Assembly (NCBI RefSeq): GCF_000687475.1
Contig: NC_057317.1
Location: 5,828,501-5,892,500 of the forward strand
DNA length: 64,000 nt
From: Ustilaginoidea virens
Lineage: Eukaryota; Ascomycota; Sordariomycetes; Hypocreales; Clavicipitaceae
Reading direction: 5' to 3'
The notes below the pieces were generated by a model. It had not been told where the DNA came from, did not search any database, and saw nothing but the letters and a program-made list of their open reading frames with translations. Positions 34,993 to 47,526 of the stretch are shown here, in pieces (positions within the stretch are counted from its first letter, which is position 1; each line of letters begins with the position of its first letter). A program made the translations under genes and the position numbers.

Positions 34993-35484
34993 CGTGCCAC
35001 GTATCGCACGTCGGCCAGATTGCCCTGGCCACCGCAGGGCTCTCTTCCATAGTTTAGTGCGCCCATCGTCACCGTAGGCGCTATCAGCGTTAGACAGGCC
35101 GAAGATGATCAGGGTACATTGCCCAACGACGCCTGCGTCATCTCCCTGGTGGAATGGCGGAACACATCAGAAGCGTCCTCGCGCCCAATAGCTCCCCGGG
35201 GTGACCATCTGCCGAAGCTGCCGGCTCGTCATGAGCTGATTCTGGCCAGATGTCTGGGTAATTTTTGTGACGCCCTCCATCGACGGAAATTTGTCCTTGT
35301 GACGAGGGGCTGACATGTTGTGTCGGCGACAATCTGCCACTCAGGTCGCCAAACCTTGCAGTTTTCGTTTTCGCAATTGTAAATGCTGACGATCAGAACC
35401 ACAAGCATAGCACGAGCATGCGTGCCGAGCTCATCATACATGCCATTGACTCGTTCATCCCGTGTGCTGGCATGGAGAATTCCT
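34993..35484. other. Convergent intergenic spacer
   Basis: About 490 bp between two convergent genes. No gene supported; both 3' UTRs should lie here. Confidence 0.6.
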
Positions 35485-37289
35485 TCACGCAAACGATATC
35501 CATATCTCGTACTGCTGCATCACCCTCCGCAACGTCCACGGGCTCATATTCTCAGGTGGCTGCTCCCAAACATGCTCTAGCAGCGCCAGCGTCTGACGCA
35601 TATTCCCCAGCCCAATTATATCAATCATGGCCTGTAGTCTCTGCCGCAGTACATGCTGGACGTGAGCATCTGTCGTGCAGCAGCCAATCACCGCCAGCGG
35701 CCAACAGAGACTGGTATTGACACGTTCCGAAGCCGGCAGCTGGCTGAGAAATGAAACCGCTTCCATGATAGCGCTGTTCATGAGATCCGAGTGCATCGTG
35801 TTTGGGGCGTTGTGCTGCGGCGTGCCGAATATGCTCCAGAGATAGAGGAGCGTGGCCTGTTTAAACACCAATCCGGCGAGTTGGCTGTTTGTGCTTGCCA
35901 CGATGGGCGGCATGAATGCCAGGATCTGCGATTGCAAGAGGCCAAATGTGATGATGTCGTCGGGCGAAGTGGGTAGGCCGGGTTCATCCCCTGTTCGGAG
36001 CATGCTTTGGCCGAGCTGGAAGACTTGGGGGATTATAGTTAGAATCTCGAGCCAGCAGCCGCAGAGCTGGCCCATGTAGTTTTTGGACAGAAGCCGCTTG
36101 GCCGCGTTTTCGATGGCAGGGCTAAGTGCGGCTTGCGAGGTGCCGCGTGGGTCTTTGGATATCATGCTGGATGCCACCATGTGCATGTAGTACTCTACCA
36201 GGAATTCTTGCAGATCGTCTGAGAATGCTGGTTCGTGTCTGTTGAGCAGATTTGTGAGGAGCGACTCGGATGCCGCGAGGTGATCGAAAATTGTGCCGTT
36301 TGCGTCTCCCCTCGCTACCTGTTTCCTGTCAGCCGCGAAAAGAATGAAATGGACAAAGATACGAGATGGCAGAGTTGAAAACTCACCTCTGTTAGACACA
36401 GAATAAGACTGCCAACGGTAACAACTAGATTATCATCATTCCTCCCAGAAACGTACTCCCCCACAAGTCGTCGAAACATCCTCAACGAGTCGGTGTAGTA
36501 TCTCGTGGCAACTTCACCTCCAGATGAACACTCGTCGGAAGCCTGGCGATGCACGGCACTTTGTGCAAGGATGAGATGCAGCACCAGGGGATCGGAAAAG
36601 GCCAGAGGAATGAGTTTGGCCACGAATGGATTACTGTCGGTGGACCCATTTCCCATACTGTTGGCTGTACGGGCAAGGTAGTAGCTCAACAACTCGAAAG
36701 AATCGTGGCCATGAGATGGTAGCAAGCTCATATTGATGGGGATATTGTCATGCATATAGATGTTGTCCCGGGTGAGATTTTCCCGCCCGAATACGAGAGC
36801 GAGAGCCGGATCGTTTGGCACATGATGGTGCACCAGGCTGTTGTCCGGGATCGGTGATGGCAGCGTTTCAAACGGCGTGATAGGGGATGCAGGTGTCATG
36901 GGCTTGTCTGATGCATCCTCGAATGCATCCGAGTTGACCACCTCCAGGGGCGACGTCACCGGCTGGGCTTGCTGCAGCTGCAGCTGGAGCTGCACAGTCA
37001 AGGTCGGGGTTGAGTGACGGGAATCGGAACTCCTCCATTCCGGCAACGGCGAGGTGGGCGACGAAGCTGAAGAAGCCGCCAGTTTTGACGTGGCGGACGC
37101 AGACACGGCGTTATTGTCTCGATTGCGGTGCGGCTGCTGTCCTTGCGTGGCCCTGTCGGCTGGCCATGTGCACTCCAACTTGTTGCGCTTGCACCCGATA
37201 CACACGGGCTTTTCCTCATTGCACTTTTTTTTGCGACGACGACAGGTGAAGCAGCCTGTCCTGCTGCGGATGATGGGCACTGCCCTCAT
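35485..37289 (-). CDS. Zn(II)2Cys6 fungal transcription factor
   Basis: Two exons on the minus strand: 37289-36387 and 36318-35485, with a 68-bp GTGAGT...CAG intron in phase 0; 578 aa. Residues 13-40 form the binuclear zinc cluster C-x2-C-x6-C-x6-C-x2-C-x6-C (CFTC, RRRKKKC, CIGC, KRNKLEC), with basic residues between Cys2 and Cys3 that contact DNA. Residues ~55-150 are a Ser/Pro/Gln-rich linker with a QLQLQLQQ run. The rest is helical and resembles the fungal-specific transcription factor (Fungal_trans_2 type) region. The length is usual. A nuclear regulator; targets unknown. The splice boundary is well supported because the next exon continues the middle region without a stop. Confidence 0.92.
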
Positions 37290-38873
37290 CGTGGAGAGGG
37301 AGGGGGCATTCGGCGTACGCGCGGCGTTGGTCTGATTTCATGGACGAGATACATGGATGAGATTTCGTGACGAGAGCTGGTCTGGGAAAGACGAGAGGAT
37401 CGTTTCGACTTTCGAGGCAACATGAGCTTTTTTACCCACTTTTGGGCCTTGGCAGAGAGCAAGGCTTCGAGTCATGGCATTGGCTCTGGAACCATGAACC
37501 ACCCGCCTGCCTTTTTCCGGGCCTACATAGTTGGGTCGGGTTTAATAAGAGTCAAGACCAGCGGAACGGGTGCGAAAAACTCACATACTCGAGGTCTGTA
37601 TCCCGAAATGGGCCAGGGCGGGAGAGATTCACAGGCTGGTTCACAGGCTGGTTCTGACTAGCGACATTATGGGGGCAAATGATTGAGTCTCGAATGCATT
37701 CTGTGCTTAAATTGATTCATCCCCATCATGCCTGAGGGAGAAAGAAATTCTTACCCCAGATAACAACTGTTTCTGGTCCGAGTCTGAGGTGCGGTACGAT
37801 GCAAGGCGAGGTCATTAGTCATTAGCACCGGCGAAGGCTTTTTTGCAGTGGGAGGAGACTTCGGCCCACGGATGAGCATCGTTGAGGTCAGGACTTGTCC
37901 CACCGGACTTACTAATCAGGGAAAGCCAAGTTTGGCCGGGAGATTTTACACAAAGCAAGCAGGAAGAGCGAAGCCCTTTCCGGCTTTCCCTGGTATTTAC
38001 GGAATAGTCAATGCAGTCAGTATAGTCAATATTGCAATGTATTTCTTACCCTAATATTAGCATTAAAGAACCACAATCTATGAAAATTAGGCGGTGGGAT
38101 TCTGCTACATATTTATCAGCCCTACTTTCCAAGCAGAGGCCCGCTATAGGTGAAGAAGCCCGCGCAAACGGTCCCGGACGGAGGGAAATAGTAACAAATG
38201 CATTATAGGAGCATGTTCAAATAAGTAAAATAAAGCGGTTAAATAAGATAGTAAAATAAAGCAGTAAAATACACCAGTAAAATAAGGCACTAAATAAGGC
38301 GGTAAAAAAGGCAGTAAAATAAGGCAGTAAACAAGGCAGCAGCTTAGTCGGACTAATATTTACCCGCCTAGCTACCTCCGCTTTCACTGTGTCTTAGTTA
38401 CCAGACCCTTACTGAGCAGCGTGACTCTCTCTATTCAGTTGCACCACTCGAAAAACGCGCTCCACTTCCTGCGGTGCGCAATTGACGTTTCAATCGTGCT
38501 ACCTGTCTCGGTTGTTCTGACTGATTCTGTCGGTCGCACTCATTACTGTCGGCCGCTTCGGGATGAGCTTATTGGCAGCCCTTGCACTTCATCCTGATAC
38601 CGAACTTTGCTCTGCCAGAATTTGAAGCGTCCCCAGTTGCTACGTTAATATGCGCAGCCAAACGGTCAAATATATTAGATGATGCATTCAATACCAGACC
38701 GAACATCACGAGACTAAAGATAGGGATAGGGGCCCCGGGCCTACAATGCGTGGTCTCACGAAAATGCCTATCAACCGATCAGGATATCCTATATCCGCCG
38801 ATACTACCACTCCCGACCTAACTGCTGTTTCTTTGCTTCTGAGACTCGGCGATTGAATTACTTGTCTGTGCCA
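37290..38873. other. Intergenic, AT-rich in its middle, with a short tandem repeat
   Basis: Includes the upstream region of the Zn2Cys6 gene (37290-37700), then AT-rich sequence with a minisatellite at 38222-38342. Nothing coding was supported. Confidence 0.55.
38222..38342 (+). repeat. AGTAAAATAAGGC-type minisatellite
   Basis: About eight imperfect units of 12-17 bp with core GTAAAATAAGGCA, with variants GTTAAATAAGAT, GTAAAATAAAGC and GTAAACAAGGCA. Many differences are A/G or C/T. Confidence 0.75.
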
Positions 38874-40246
38874 ATGGATCGACCATGGGCAGAGATAACC
38901 GAAGGAAACCCTATCGCGGCAGGTCTCGACAGCTTCCGAATATCGTTCAGGTCGAGATTCCAAACTACGGGCATCTCAAGCACTTCTGCCGCCTTGAGAC
39001 AACTCAACCATCAGGGTAAGTAGAACCACCCGGAATGCTTTAAATCAATTTACTAACTCAACTGTAGAGCTACAGAATCTTGCCATCACCCTCTTGTCGA
39101 TGCTGTGTGTTCTTCCCGCGGCCCGCATTTTTTAGACGAGCCGCGGGAAAATTTTGTTCGAAGAAAATACTAAGGCTGCTGGCAGCTGTCATTCATCCCG
39201 ACTTTGATCTCGATAGCGTTGAGCCTTTTTTTATAATGGTCATCGATGAAGCCGATGATTCTGCTATATGGGCTGAAGTTCAGAGCGCCGTCGCTGAGAA
39301 AACCCCGCCTCCACGCCGCATCCCATCCTCTACCCAACAAACCCCGTGCCTGCGCAACACCGGTAGCTTTGTGAATACAACCGAGCACCGCAAATATGTC
39401 GATGACATCTTGAAGCAGGAGCTCCGTATTATGTATATCGACATCCCCAACACTATAAATGCATATTCCGGCGATATTGACGACCTCAACACCGCATCTG
39501 ACGTCTTCTTCAGGCAATGCTGTAGCGGTCCGAGGCCGATGTTTGAAGAGGGGTGGACAAGCTAGCCATCAGTGGCACAGGAAGACAGTGTACTCGAATG
39601 GTTCGAAATCTTTTACGAAAAGCTGGCGACCTTTGCAGCAGATTATCGGCCAAGCCTATCGCGTCAACGAAGACCATTGGCGCAACCAAAAAAGCCAATC
39701 CTTGGCTCCGTGGCGGTACGGAAGCTGGACATAGGTTTTGTCAATGACACTGAAGCTCGGAAGGACACGAAATGTCACTGGTCTCGGATACTGATTCCTG
39801 GAGAGCTGAAAAGTAACCCTTCTGCCGATAACGCCCTGAGTACGTGGTTCGACCTAGGGAAAATTTTTCGGAACAAACGCGATCATGCCCCGATCCCCCG
39901 ATCATCACTAGAGTATGATTCGGAGGGCTCTGCAGGTGTTGACTCCTCTAACGATGGGGAGTCATGGAACGGGTTCGGCAGCCCGTCACCCCCAGCTATC
40001 GAGGGTAGCGGAAACGCGCCCGAACCAGAGTCGATGCGCGACACAGTCGCGCCGTTGGAGGGGGCTGATCATGCCCTCATCGCGCAAAAGATTCTGCTCC
40101 TGCGGCAGATATATATAACGTATTTTCGCAGAACCGTAAAGGAGTTCACAGAGAACCCGCCTATCGGCATTAAACTGCCGATATTTCGATATGAGTTCGC
40201 CGAGAGCTCACTCGGGATAGATGATGTAATAGGGATGATCGTTTAA
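38874..40246 (+). pseudogene. Broken fungal-type (FunK1-like) protein kinase gene, N-terminal part
   Basis: From 39080 to 40246 one frame is open except for a single TAG at 39563-39565. The second half carries a RKLDIGFV block and then WSRILIPGELKSNPSADNAL with TWFDLGK, the N-terminal signature I know from FunK1 kinases. After TWFDLGK the usual continuation (a YAREV-like block) is replaced by unrelated sequence and the kinase catalytic part is absent before the stop at 40246. Upstream, a possible first exon starts at ATG 38874 with a GTAAGT donor at 39016, but joining it to 39068 enters another frame (stop near 39136), implying a frameshift. So: truncated, with a nonsense codon and a likely frameshift. 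FunK1 genes are often multicopy and decayed. Intact copies bind ATP and phosphorylate protein, but this one lacks that domain. Confidence 0.6.
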
Positions 40247-43027
40247 AGAAGAAGAACGATGCGGAATCAATAACTGCGCGCTGTGCATATTGCGTCGCCA
40301 ATAATGGGACGTGTTTTCCTGTGGGTAGTTCGATCCTTTTTTGCATAGGTTTCGCTAACAGGTCGGTTGCGTAGTATTGGCCCCTCCTTGCGGGGAACTT
40401 CGAGGATGTCGTTGCCATCCTGACATGGCTCCAGTCTTTACTGGATGCTCGTGATCCGGATGGTACATAACGATAGCGACGACTGCATGGGTAACGAAGT
40501 GGCCCAATTGGGCCCTAAGCTGGTGTCTGCGCACTTCGCCAGGTAAAAACCTACCCTCTTGACCAATAGGCCAAAAGAGTACGTATTGTACCAAGTTATC
40601 CTTACTTGGTACAATTGACACCTATATCCTCTTGGCACTATACTGCGCATATATGCGCACTTGAGCTTGCCCTTAGTATGATACGGGCATAGCCCGAATC
40701 CTTGACATAGCTTCCCTCTCCGCAGCCGGCCTATACCACACACCCCCAGAGGCCAGAGATACGCGAGGGAACTGCTAGCTGCGCAGGACAACCGCCGTTT
40801 TGTTCTGAGATTTACCCTTTGTGGATCTCTCATAAGGCAGTGGATATGCGACCGACTTGGAGGTATTGCAGCAGGCAGTTTGACATTAACAAGAACGGCT
40901 GACCGTCGTGTTTATCGTTCTCGGCTTCTTGTGGATGAGCGAAGAGGACCTAGGCTATGACCCAACAATACAAACGGCGGCAAATGGCGAAAGATTTATC
41001 CAGATGGACCAAAGTGGATCGAAACAGCGAGTCATTATTGATAGAGTAATGTTGCGAACACATTTTCCATGACAACACTGAATAGTCATTATCCAAAGGG
41101 ACTCGCGTGTAATCTTCTGCGAGTGCCATAAGCCAGGATATCTTGTACGATGCATTTACGCAATAGAAGGCTGCATAGTGCAGACCAGAGAAAGCTATTC
41201 CTACGTGCCTTGGTAAGATAGGGGGTACTCCTCCGTACATTGCTCCGGGCGCCCAGACCCAATAAGTCGATGCGAGCAACGACCAATCAAGCAGAGTATA
41301 TCCGCCACTCGCAGCCGTTTTGTTTTGCTGGCTAGATGACCTATTAGAAAAGAGAATAAAATCCAATAAAATCCAATAAACTAAAACCTCAGAGCGTCTC
41401 AGTCTTTGTGTAGATACTGTGTAGATACGCGTAGAAAAACCCGTTCATAGAGTTCTCGCTCGTGTCGAGGGCGACGAGGCCGGCTCGGAAAATTGTGTCC
41501 CCACAAGCGGATGGATCAACCCAAACACGAGCCAATGAAAAGCCGGATGCCGACCCACACCCCCATTTTCCATTCTGCATCAAGGGGGGTTTAAATTGTT
41601 GCCGGCTTTTTTCTCTCCAGTTGGAAGAAGAAGCTCTTTGTCCCCGGCGAGCCAGGACGGATCGATTGTTACTTTGCCCCCGATCTGCCGACTACTGCTT
41701 GCACTCACTGCGGGAGCGCAATCGCTTTGCTTTGGCACTCGGTGGAAGCCGGGTGGAAGTGGTTCGTTCGTTGGCGAAATCCTGCCGGTGTTGATTGCGT
41801 GTGGCATCACGGCTTCCTCTTGACTTTTTCTACCTGCCTGCTTTTTGAAATCTTTCATTCTTTTTCATTTATTCTTTTCATTCTTTTTTTTTTTTTTTCC
41901 CTGCATCCACTACTGTCCGCAGCCGTCCTCGTGCGTCTTCGACCCTGCCCTGCCTGCATGCTGAATCTCCTTCTCGCCGTTCCATCGCCCGTTCCCATGC
42001 AGCCATGGCTTCAGCCAGAACCACCTTGGCACGATTCGCAAACGCAGCCTCTGCCGCGCCATCAAGGCTGCCGCTTGTGCCGCGGGACACACTGTTCCTC
42101 GGCATACGCAGCCCAGGCAGCTTGTAAGTTCCCCAGCCGGATCGTGGCATTTCCATTTGGCCATGGCCTTGTCCTTTTTCTTGTCCTTTTTTGTGTCCTT
42201 GGTCTTGTCCTTGGTCTTGTCGGCCGTAGCGTCGACGTCGAGTTCTTGACAATGCAGCGCCACCAAACGGCCCATGCCCCTTCTCGAGTTCCCCGAGGCG
42301 TTTGTAGCGCAAACTCTTCCTTCTCGCGTTGCTTTTGCTGTGCACGCTGCAGACAACAACAATACGGAGCTTTCGGCACGGCGTGCACCCGCTCAAGGTG
42401 GAGCCAATGGCAAGCCAAGCCAAGCCACATGCAGCAATTTCTGGGTCCTTGGACCAGAACGACTTGACGACTCCGCATGGAGCGAACAAAGGCCACGACG
42501 GGGGACAGCCGCCTTGCATCGATGGGTTTCTTTCTGGTCATTGAACTCGGTGCAGTGGCCAGTCCGGGGCTCAGGACATGGCCGGGCTGGAAGAACAGAA
42601 GAACAGCGAGCCGTCGTCTCCTTGCCACGGCCGAGTGCCACAGAGCCGCACAGTGTGCCACAGTGTGACGAGTCATCCCGCTGGCTATGTGTGCCCCCTC
42701 ATCTGCCCCTCCCTCTCTCTCACCTGTTTGGCCCCCCCCTCAACTTCCCCACCTCGGGCATTGAGTCCTGGACTGCGTCAAGGTTGATAGCTTCCACCTT
42801 CTCAATAGAGAATAGAGCTACCAGACACGTCCTACGCAAGACCCCGCTAACATTTCTTCTGCATCCCCAGGGTCTGCCTTGAGAGATTTGCAACCTCTGC
42901 CCGCTCTCCCTCCCCTCGACTTGCCCCTGCTTCACCTGTCCCTCGCCGAATCCGACAAGATCTCGGGCCCAATTCCTGGAGCATCCTTCAAGCCCGCCAC
43001 TGTTCTTACAGAAGACACCTAGATACC
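40247..43027. other. Long intergenic region
   Basis: About 2.8 kb between the FunK1 relic and the aminopeptidase. It has a perfect hairpin and a palindrome (40585-40659), a T-rich tract near 41885, a pyrimidine-rich leader before 43028, and no reading frame with family features. The part after about 42700, rich in CT, is the likely aminopeptidase promoter. Confidence 0.55.
40585..40615. repeat. Perfect 12-bp hairpin
   Basis: ATTGTACCAAGT (40585-40596), a 7-base loop, then the exact reverse complement ACTTGGTACAAT (40604-40615). About 30 bp further is the 16-bp palindrome TGCGCATATATGCGCA (40644-40659). Function unknown; it could be the end of an old transposon. Confidence 0.7.
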
Positions 43028-46000
43028 ATGTGCAGAGCTCAAGCTGGTATCGAGCAGACGGGCGGCGGCGCTGCTCCCGGCACCCAGGGCCGCGAGCTCC
43101 TCCCTGCAAATGTCGTTCCCCGGCACTATCACCTTACGCTCGAGCCCGACTTCAAAAAGTTTACCTTTGATGGCACCGTCGTGATTGATCTCGACGTCGA
43201 GGAGGACTCCAGCTCCGTCTCTCTGCATACTCTCCAGCTCGACATCCACAGCGCCAAGGTTTCTAGCAATGGCCAGGCCATCAGGTGAGCTTGGCTTGGC
43301 ATCCAGCATCCAACTGCCCAAAGCCCAGACAAAATGCCTTCCTTCCCTGTTTCCGACATGCTACAGCCACAGAAGCCAGGACTGACCGTGACGGCGGGTC
43401 GCTTGCTTTCTTCTAGCTCCTCCCCCAACATCTCCTACGATGAGCCCAAGCAAGTTAGCAAGTTTGAGTTCGAGGGCACCCTGCCCAAGGGCTCCAAGGC
43501 TCAACTCGAGATCAACTTCACTGGTCAGCTCAACGACAAGATGGCTGGTTTCTACCGATCCACCTACAAGCGCGACGACGGCTCCGAGGGCATCCTTGCC
43601 ACCACTCAGATGGAAGCTACCGACTGCCGCAGAGCCTTCCCCTGCTTCGATGAGCCCGCCCTCAAGGCCAAGTTCACCGTAACGCTCGTTGCCGACAAAA
43701 ACCTGACCTGCTTGAGCAACATGGATGTCGCCAACGAGACCGAGGTTCAGTCTACCATCAGCGGTACTGCCAGAAAGGCTGTGCACTTCAACACCTCTCC
43801 CCTCATGTCCACCTACCTCGTCGCCTTTATCATTGGCGAGCTCAACTACGTCGAGTCCAAGGACTTTCGCGTTCCCGTCCGCGTCTACGCCCCCCCTGGC
43901 CAGGACATCGAGCACGGTCGGTTCTCGCTCAACCTTGCCGTCAAGACTCTCGAGTTTTACGAAAAGGTTTTTGGCATCGAGTTTCCCCTGCCCAAAATGG
44001 ACCAGGTAGCCATTCCCGACTTTGCCCAAGGTGCCATGGAGAACTGGGGTCTCGTCACTTATCGAGTTGTCGATCTCTTGCTTGACGAGAAGACTAGCGG
44101 CGCGGCGACCAAGGAGCGAGTCGCCGAGGTTGTCCAGCACGAGCTGGCGCATCAGTGGTTCGGCAACCTCGTCACCATGGATTGGTGGGAAGGTCTTTGG
44201 CTGAATGAAGGCTTCGCCACCTGGACCTCCTGGGTATGTGGACTTGAGCGACCCGCACGCGATCCGACCGAGTGTCCGAGTGTGCTGCGAAACAAAAAGC
44301 CAAAGCTGACGCGATACAGTACTCGGCCAATGTCTTTTACCCCGAGTGGAAGGTCTGGGAAAACTATGTCACGGATAACCTGCAGTCGGCTCTGTCGCTG
44401 GACTCGCTCCGCAGCTCTCACCCCATCGAGGTCCCCGTCAAGCGAGCCGACGAGATTAACCAAATCTTTGATGCCATCTCGTACTCGAAGGGATCCTGCG
44501 TTTTACGCATGGTCTCGACGTATCTGGGGGAGGACGTCTTTCTCGAGGGTGTTCGTCAGTACCTGAAGAAGCACGCGTACGGGAACACGCAGACGGGCGA
44601 CCTTTGGGCTTCTCTCAGCGCCGTCAGCGGCAAGCCCGTCGAGGACGTCATGAGGGCGTGGACCAAGGAGGTTGGCTACCCAGTCTTGACCGTGACCGAG
44701 AACGACGCCGACAGCACCATCCACGTCAAGCAGAACCGCTTCCTGCGGACGGGCGACGCCACGCCAGAAGACGACAAGGTGCTCTACCCCGTCTTCCTCG
44801 GCCTCCGCACCAAGGACGGGGTCGACGGACAGATTGCCTTGACCGAGCGCGAGAAGAGCTTCAAGGTGCCCAGCACCGGCTTTTTCAAGCTCAACGCCAA
44901 CCACACCGGCATCTTCCGAACGTCATACACGCCCTCGCGCCTCGAGAAGCTCGGCCAGGCTGCCAAGGATGGCCTGCTTTCGGTCGAGGACCGCGCCGGT
45001 ATGATTGCCGACGCAGGCGCCCTGGCCACCTCTGGCTACCAGAGGACCTCGGGAGTGCTCAACCTGCTCAAGGGACTCGACTCGGAGAAGGAGTTTGTCG
45101 TCTGGAACGAGATCACTTCTCGTCTCGGGGCCATTCAGAGCGCTTGGGTCTTTGAGGACAAGGCGGTCACGGAAGGCTTGAAGGCCTTCCAACGCGACCT
45201 GCTCGGCCCCAAGGCGCACAAGATGGGCTGGCAGTTCTCCGAAAACGACGGCCACATTGAGCAGCAGTTCAAGGCCATGCTGTTTGAGGGCGCGGGCCTC
45301 TCCGGCGACGAGCAAATCATTGACGCGTCCAAGGCCATGTTTAACAAGTTTATGGCTGGAGACAAGGCTGCCATCCACCCCAACATTCGAAAGAGCGTGT
45401 TTGCCATTGCGCTAAAGTACGGCGGAGTGGAAGAGGTGAGTGTTTTCTTTTTTTTTTACTCCCTGCCTACCTGAATTTTTTTTTTTTTTTCATTCATGTC
45501 CATGTCCATGTCCGTTTCCATTTCCATTGCCATTTCCCGTTTCCGTCTTTATTTTCACGTCCTTGTTTTATTTTGGCCTGCTTTTGTCCTGCCCTCTAAC
45601 GTCAAAGCAGTACGACAAAATCCTCGACTACTACCGAGCATCCAGCAGCAGCGACGAGCGCAACACCTGCCTGCGTAGTCTCGGCCGGGCCAACCAGCCG
45701 GAGCTGATCAAGCGAACCCTCGGCCTCCTGTTCGGGCCCGACGTCAAGGACCAGGACGTGTACATGCCGGTGATTGGGCTGCGCACGCACGCCGAGGGCA
45801 TCGAGTCCCTGTTCGAGTGGATGGAGGCCCGGTGGGACCTGGTCTACGAGAAGCTGCCGCCCGGCCTGTCCATGCTGGGCAGCATGGTCAACATCATGAC
45901 GTCGGGCTTCACGTCCAGGGAGCAGCTGGCGAGGGTGGACAAGTTCTTCGAGGGCAAGAACGTCAGCGGGTACGACCAGTCGCTCGCGCAGAGCCGCGAC

Positions 46001-46078
46001 GCCATCCAATCCAAGATTTCGTGGCTGGAGCGCGATCGCGACGACGTGGCTGCGTGGGTCAAGGCGAACGGGTACTAG
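43028..46078 (+). CDS. M1 family zinc aminopeptidase (puromycin-sensitive/Ape2 type)
   Basis: Four exons: 43028-43284, 43417-44233, 44320-45435, 45611-46078; introns of 132, 86 and 175 bp, all GT-AG; 885 aa, as usual for this family. The substrate-recognition motif GAMEN is at residues 291-295, and the zinc site HELAH at 327-331 with Glu350 of LNEGF 18 residues later (HEXXH-x18-E). The order is N-terminal beta saddle, thermolysin-like domain, beta sandwich, long helical C-terminal domain. It removes N-terminal residues from peptides with broad specificity. No signal peptide, so cytosolic, related to Aap1/Ape2 and the Aspergillus ApsA. The last intron ends AAGCAG, a tandem acceptor that could add one Gln. 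Conserved and intact. Confidence 0.96.
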
Positions 46079-46490
46079 GGCCCGTCCTGTGTGCGTGTAG
46101 TATCCTCTGCCCCGGTTGAAGGTCAGCCGTTGGAAGGTCAGCCGTTGACCGTGGAACAAGCGCCTGCATCGGATCGTTATTTGCCATGTGTTGCAGAGCT
46201 TGGAAGCTCGGCTGTGTCGCGTTGGCCCTGAATTGATGATGATGATGACTGCATCCATCGGCTTGAACGTGCTGTACGACTCGAAACACGACGACTGCTG
46301 CCACCATCAAACTTGAATTCCCTGTACACCTCAGCTCGACGTGCTGTCTTGCGGCTGCCCCCAATCATCAACTTGATCAGCTGCAGCCACCTTCACCACC
46401 CATACCCAAACCCAAACCCGGAAATCAACCGCCTTTGGCCCTCCGCACAATCCTGATTCTCCTGCCGCTGCGTCCCCCCCACCCACCACC
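46079..46490. other. Convergent intergenic spacer
   Basis: About 410 bp between the aminopeptidase and NmrA-like genes, presumably both 3' UTRs; GGTCAGCCGTTG(G/A) is duplicated near 46122-46150. Confidence 0.6.
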
Positions 46491-47526
46491 TCAAACCCAC
46501 CTGTCCCTGTTCCGCTCCACAAACTCCCTCCAGCTCGTCGGCTTCTCCCCCCCCAGCAGCGCCAGGCTCGGCGCCAGGTCCGCCCCGGCGTAGTACCCCG
46601 GCTCCTGCAGAAGCAGCATGTTCTCCAGCAGCTCCTGGGCCGCGGGCGCCGGCAGCGACGAGCGGTACTCGTCGTGCGGCACCTCGACGTAGTGCATCTT
46701 GCGGCCGGTGACGAGCTCAAACTCGGCCGCGATCCGCGCCGGGGTGTAGTAGTCGGTCGCGGCCAGGATGCGCTCTCCCGTGCCGCCGCCGCCGCCCCGC
46801 ACGGCGGCCTTGACAAAGAGGCCCGTGTCGGACGCGGCGTCAAACAGCGGCAGCTGGGCCTCGTGCGCCCGCACGCCCTGGGGCGCGGCCCAGCGGAACG
46901 ACCCGTCGTCCTGGCGGCGGAGGAAGGAGAAGAAGCCGCTCATGAAGAGGCCCGGCTGGACAAAGGTGCAGGGCACGCCGGACCCGCGGATGTACTCCTC
47001 GACGCGGGCCTTGCCGTCAAAGTGCGTGACGTGGCGGAGGCGGCCGCCCGTGGCGCGCGAGACGTCCATCAGCGACGAGAAGATGAGGTGCTTGACGCCG
47101 GCGGCGCGCGCGGCGTCGGCCACGGCCTTGCCCTGGGCCATCTCCACCTCGGCCGACATGGTTTCCCAGAAGTTGGTGACGAGGAAGACGGTGTGGGCGC
47201 CCTGGACGGCGGGGGCGGCGGCCTCGGCCGAGGACATGTCGGCCTGGAGCACGACGGGGCGGTTAGCGTGGGCTTGTTTGTGTGGCGGGAGATCTGGAAG
47301 GACCGAACCGGACCGGACCCCGGGGGGAAGCCCCGGAGGGGAGGCGACGAACCTGCACCATTTCGACGCCCTTGGCAGTCAGGGCCTGGGCGGCCGGCTT
47401 GCCGACGTCGCGGGTGACGCCGCGCAGCTTGTACTCGCTGGAGAGGGCGGGGTCCGTCAGGATGGCCTGGATGACGGATCCGCCCTGGTTGCCGGTGGCT
47501 CCGAACACGGTGAGAATCTTGGACAT
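46491..47526 (-). CDS. NmrA-like NAD(P)-binding protein
   Basis: Two minus-strand exons: 47526-47353 and 47243-46491, with a 109-bp GTTCGT...CAG intron in phase 0; 308 aa. The N-terminus MSKILTVFGATGNQGGSV contains the Rossmann GxxGxxG of atypical short-chain dehydrogenases. GVEMVQADMSSAEAA continues across the splice, matching the family's D-loop block, followed by GAHTVFLVTNFWE and VKHLIFSS. NmrA-like proteins bind NAD(P) but usually lack the YxxxK catalytic pair and act as redox sensors or regulators of transcription (NmrA represses AreA-type GATA factors). This one could be any member of that broad family. Start and both splice sites are consistent with the reading frame. Confidence 0.93.

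Noticed and set aside
33979..37289. Hydrolase plus Zn2Cys6 regulator as a secondary-metabolite cluster
   Set aside because: No backbone synthase, P450, methyltransferase or transporter nearby; two genes are not enough.
40950..41366. 138-codon minus-strand frame with several aromatic residues
   Set aside because: No signal peptide or known motif and a poorly supported start; may be a relic but cannot be supported.
41727..42676. Long overlapping reading frames on both strands (up to about 240 codons)
   Set aside because: They shadow each other in GC-rich DNA, show low-complexity translation, have no family motif and lie in the aminopeptidase upstream region.
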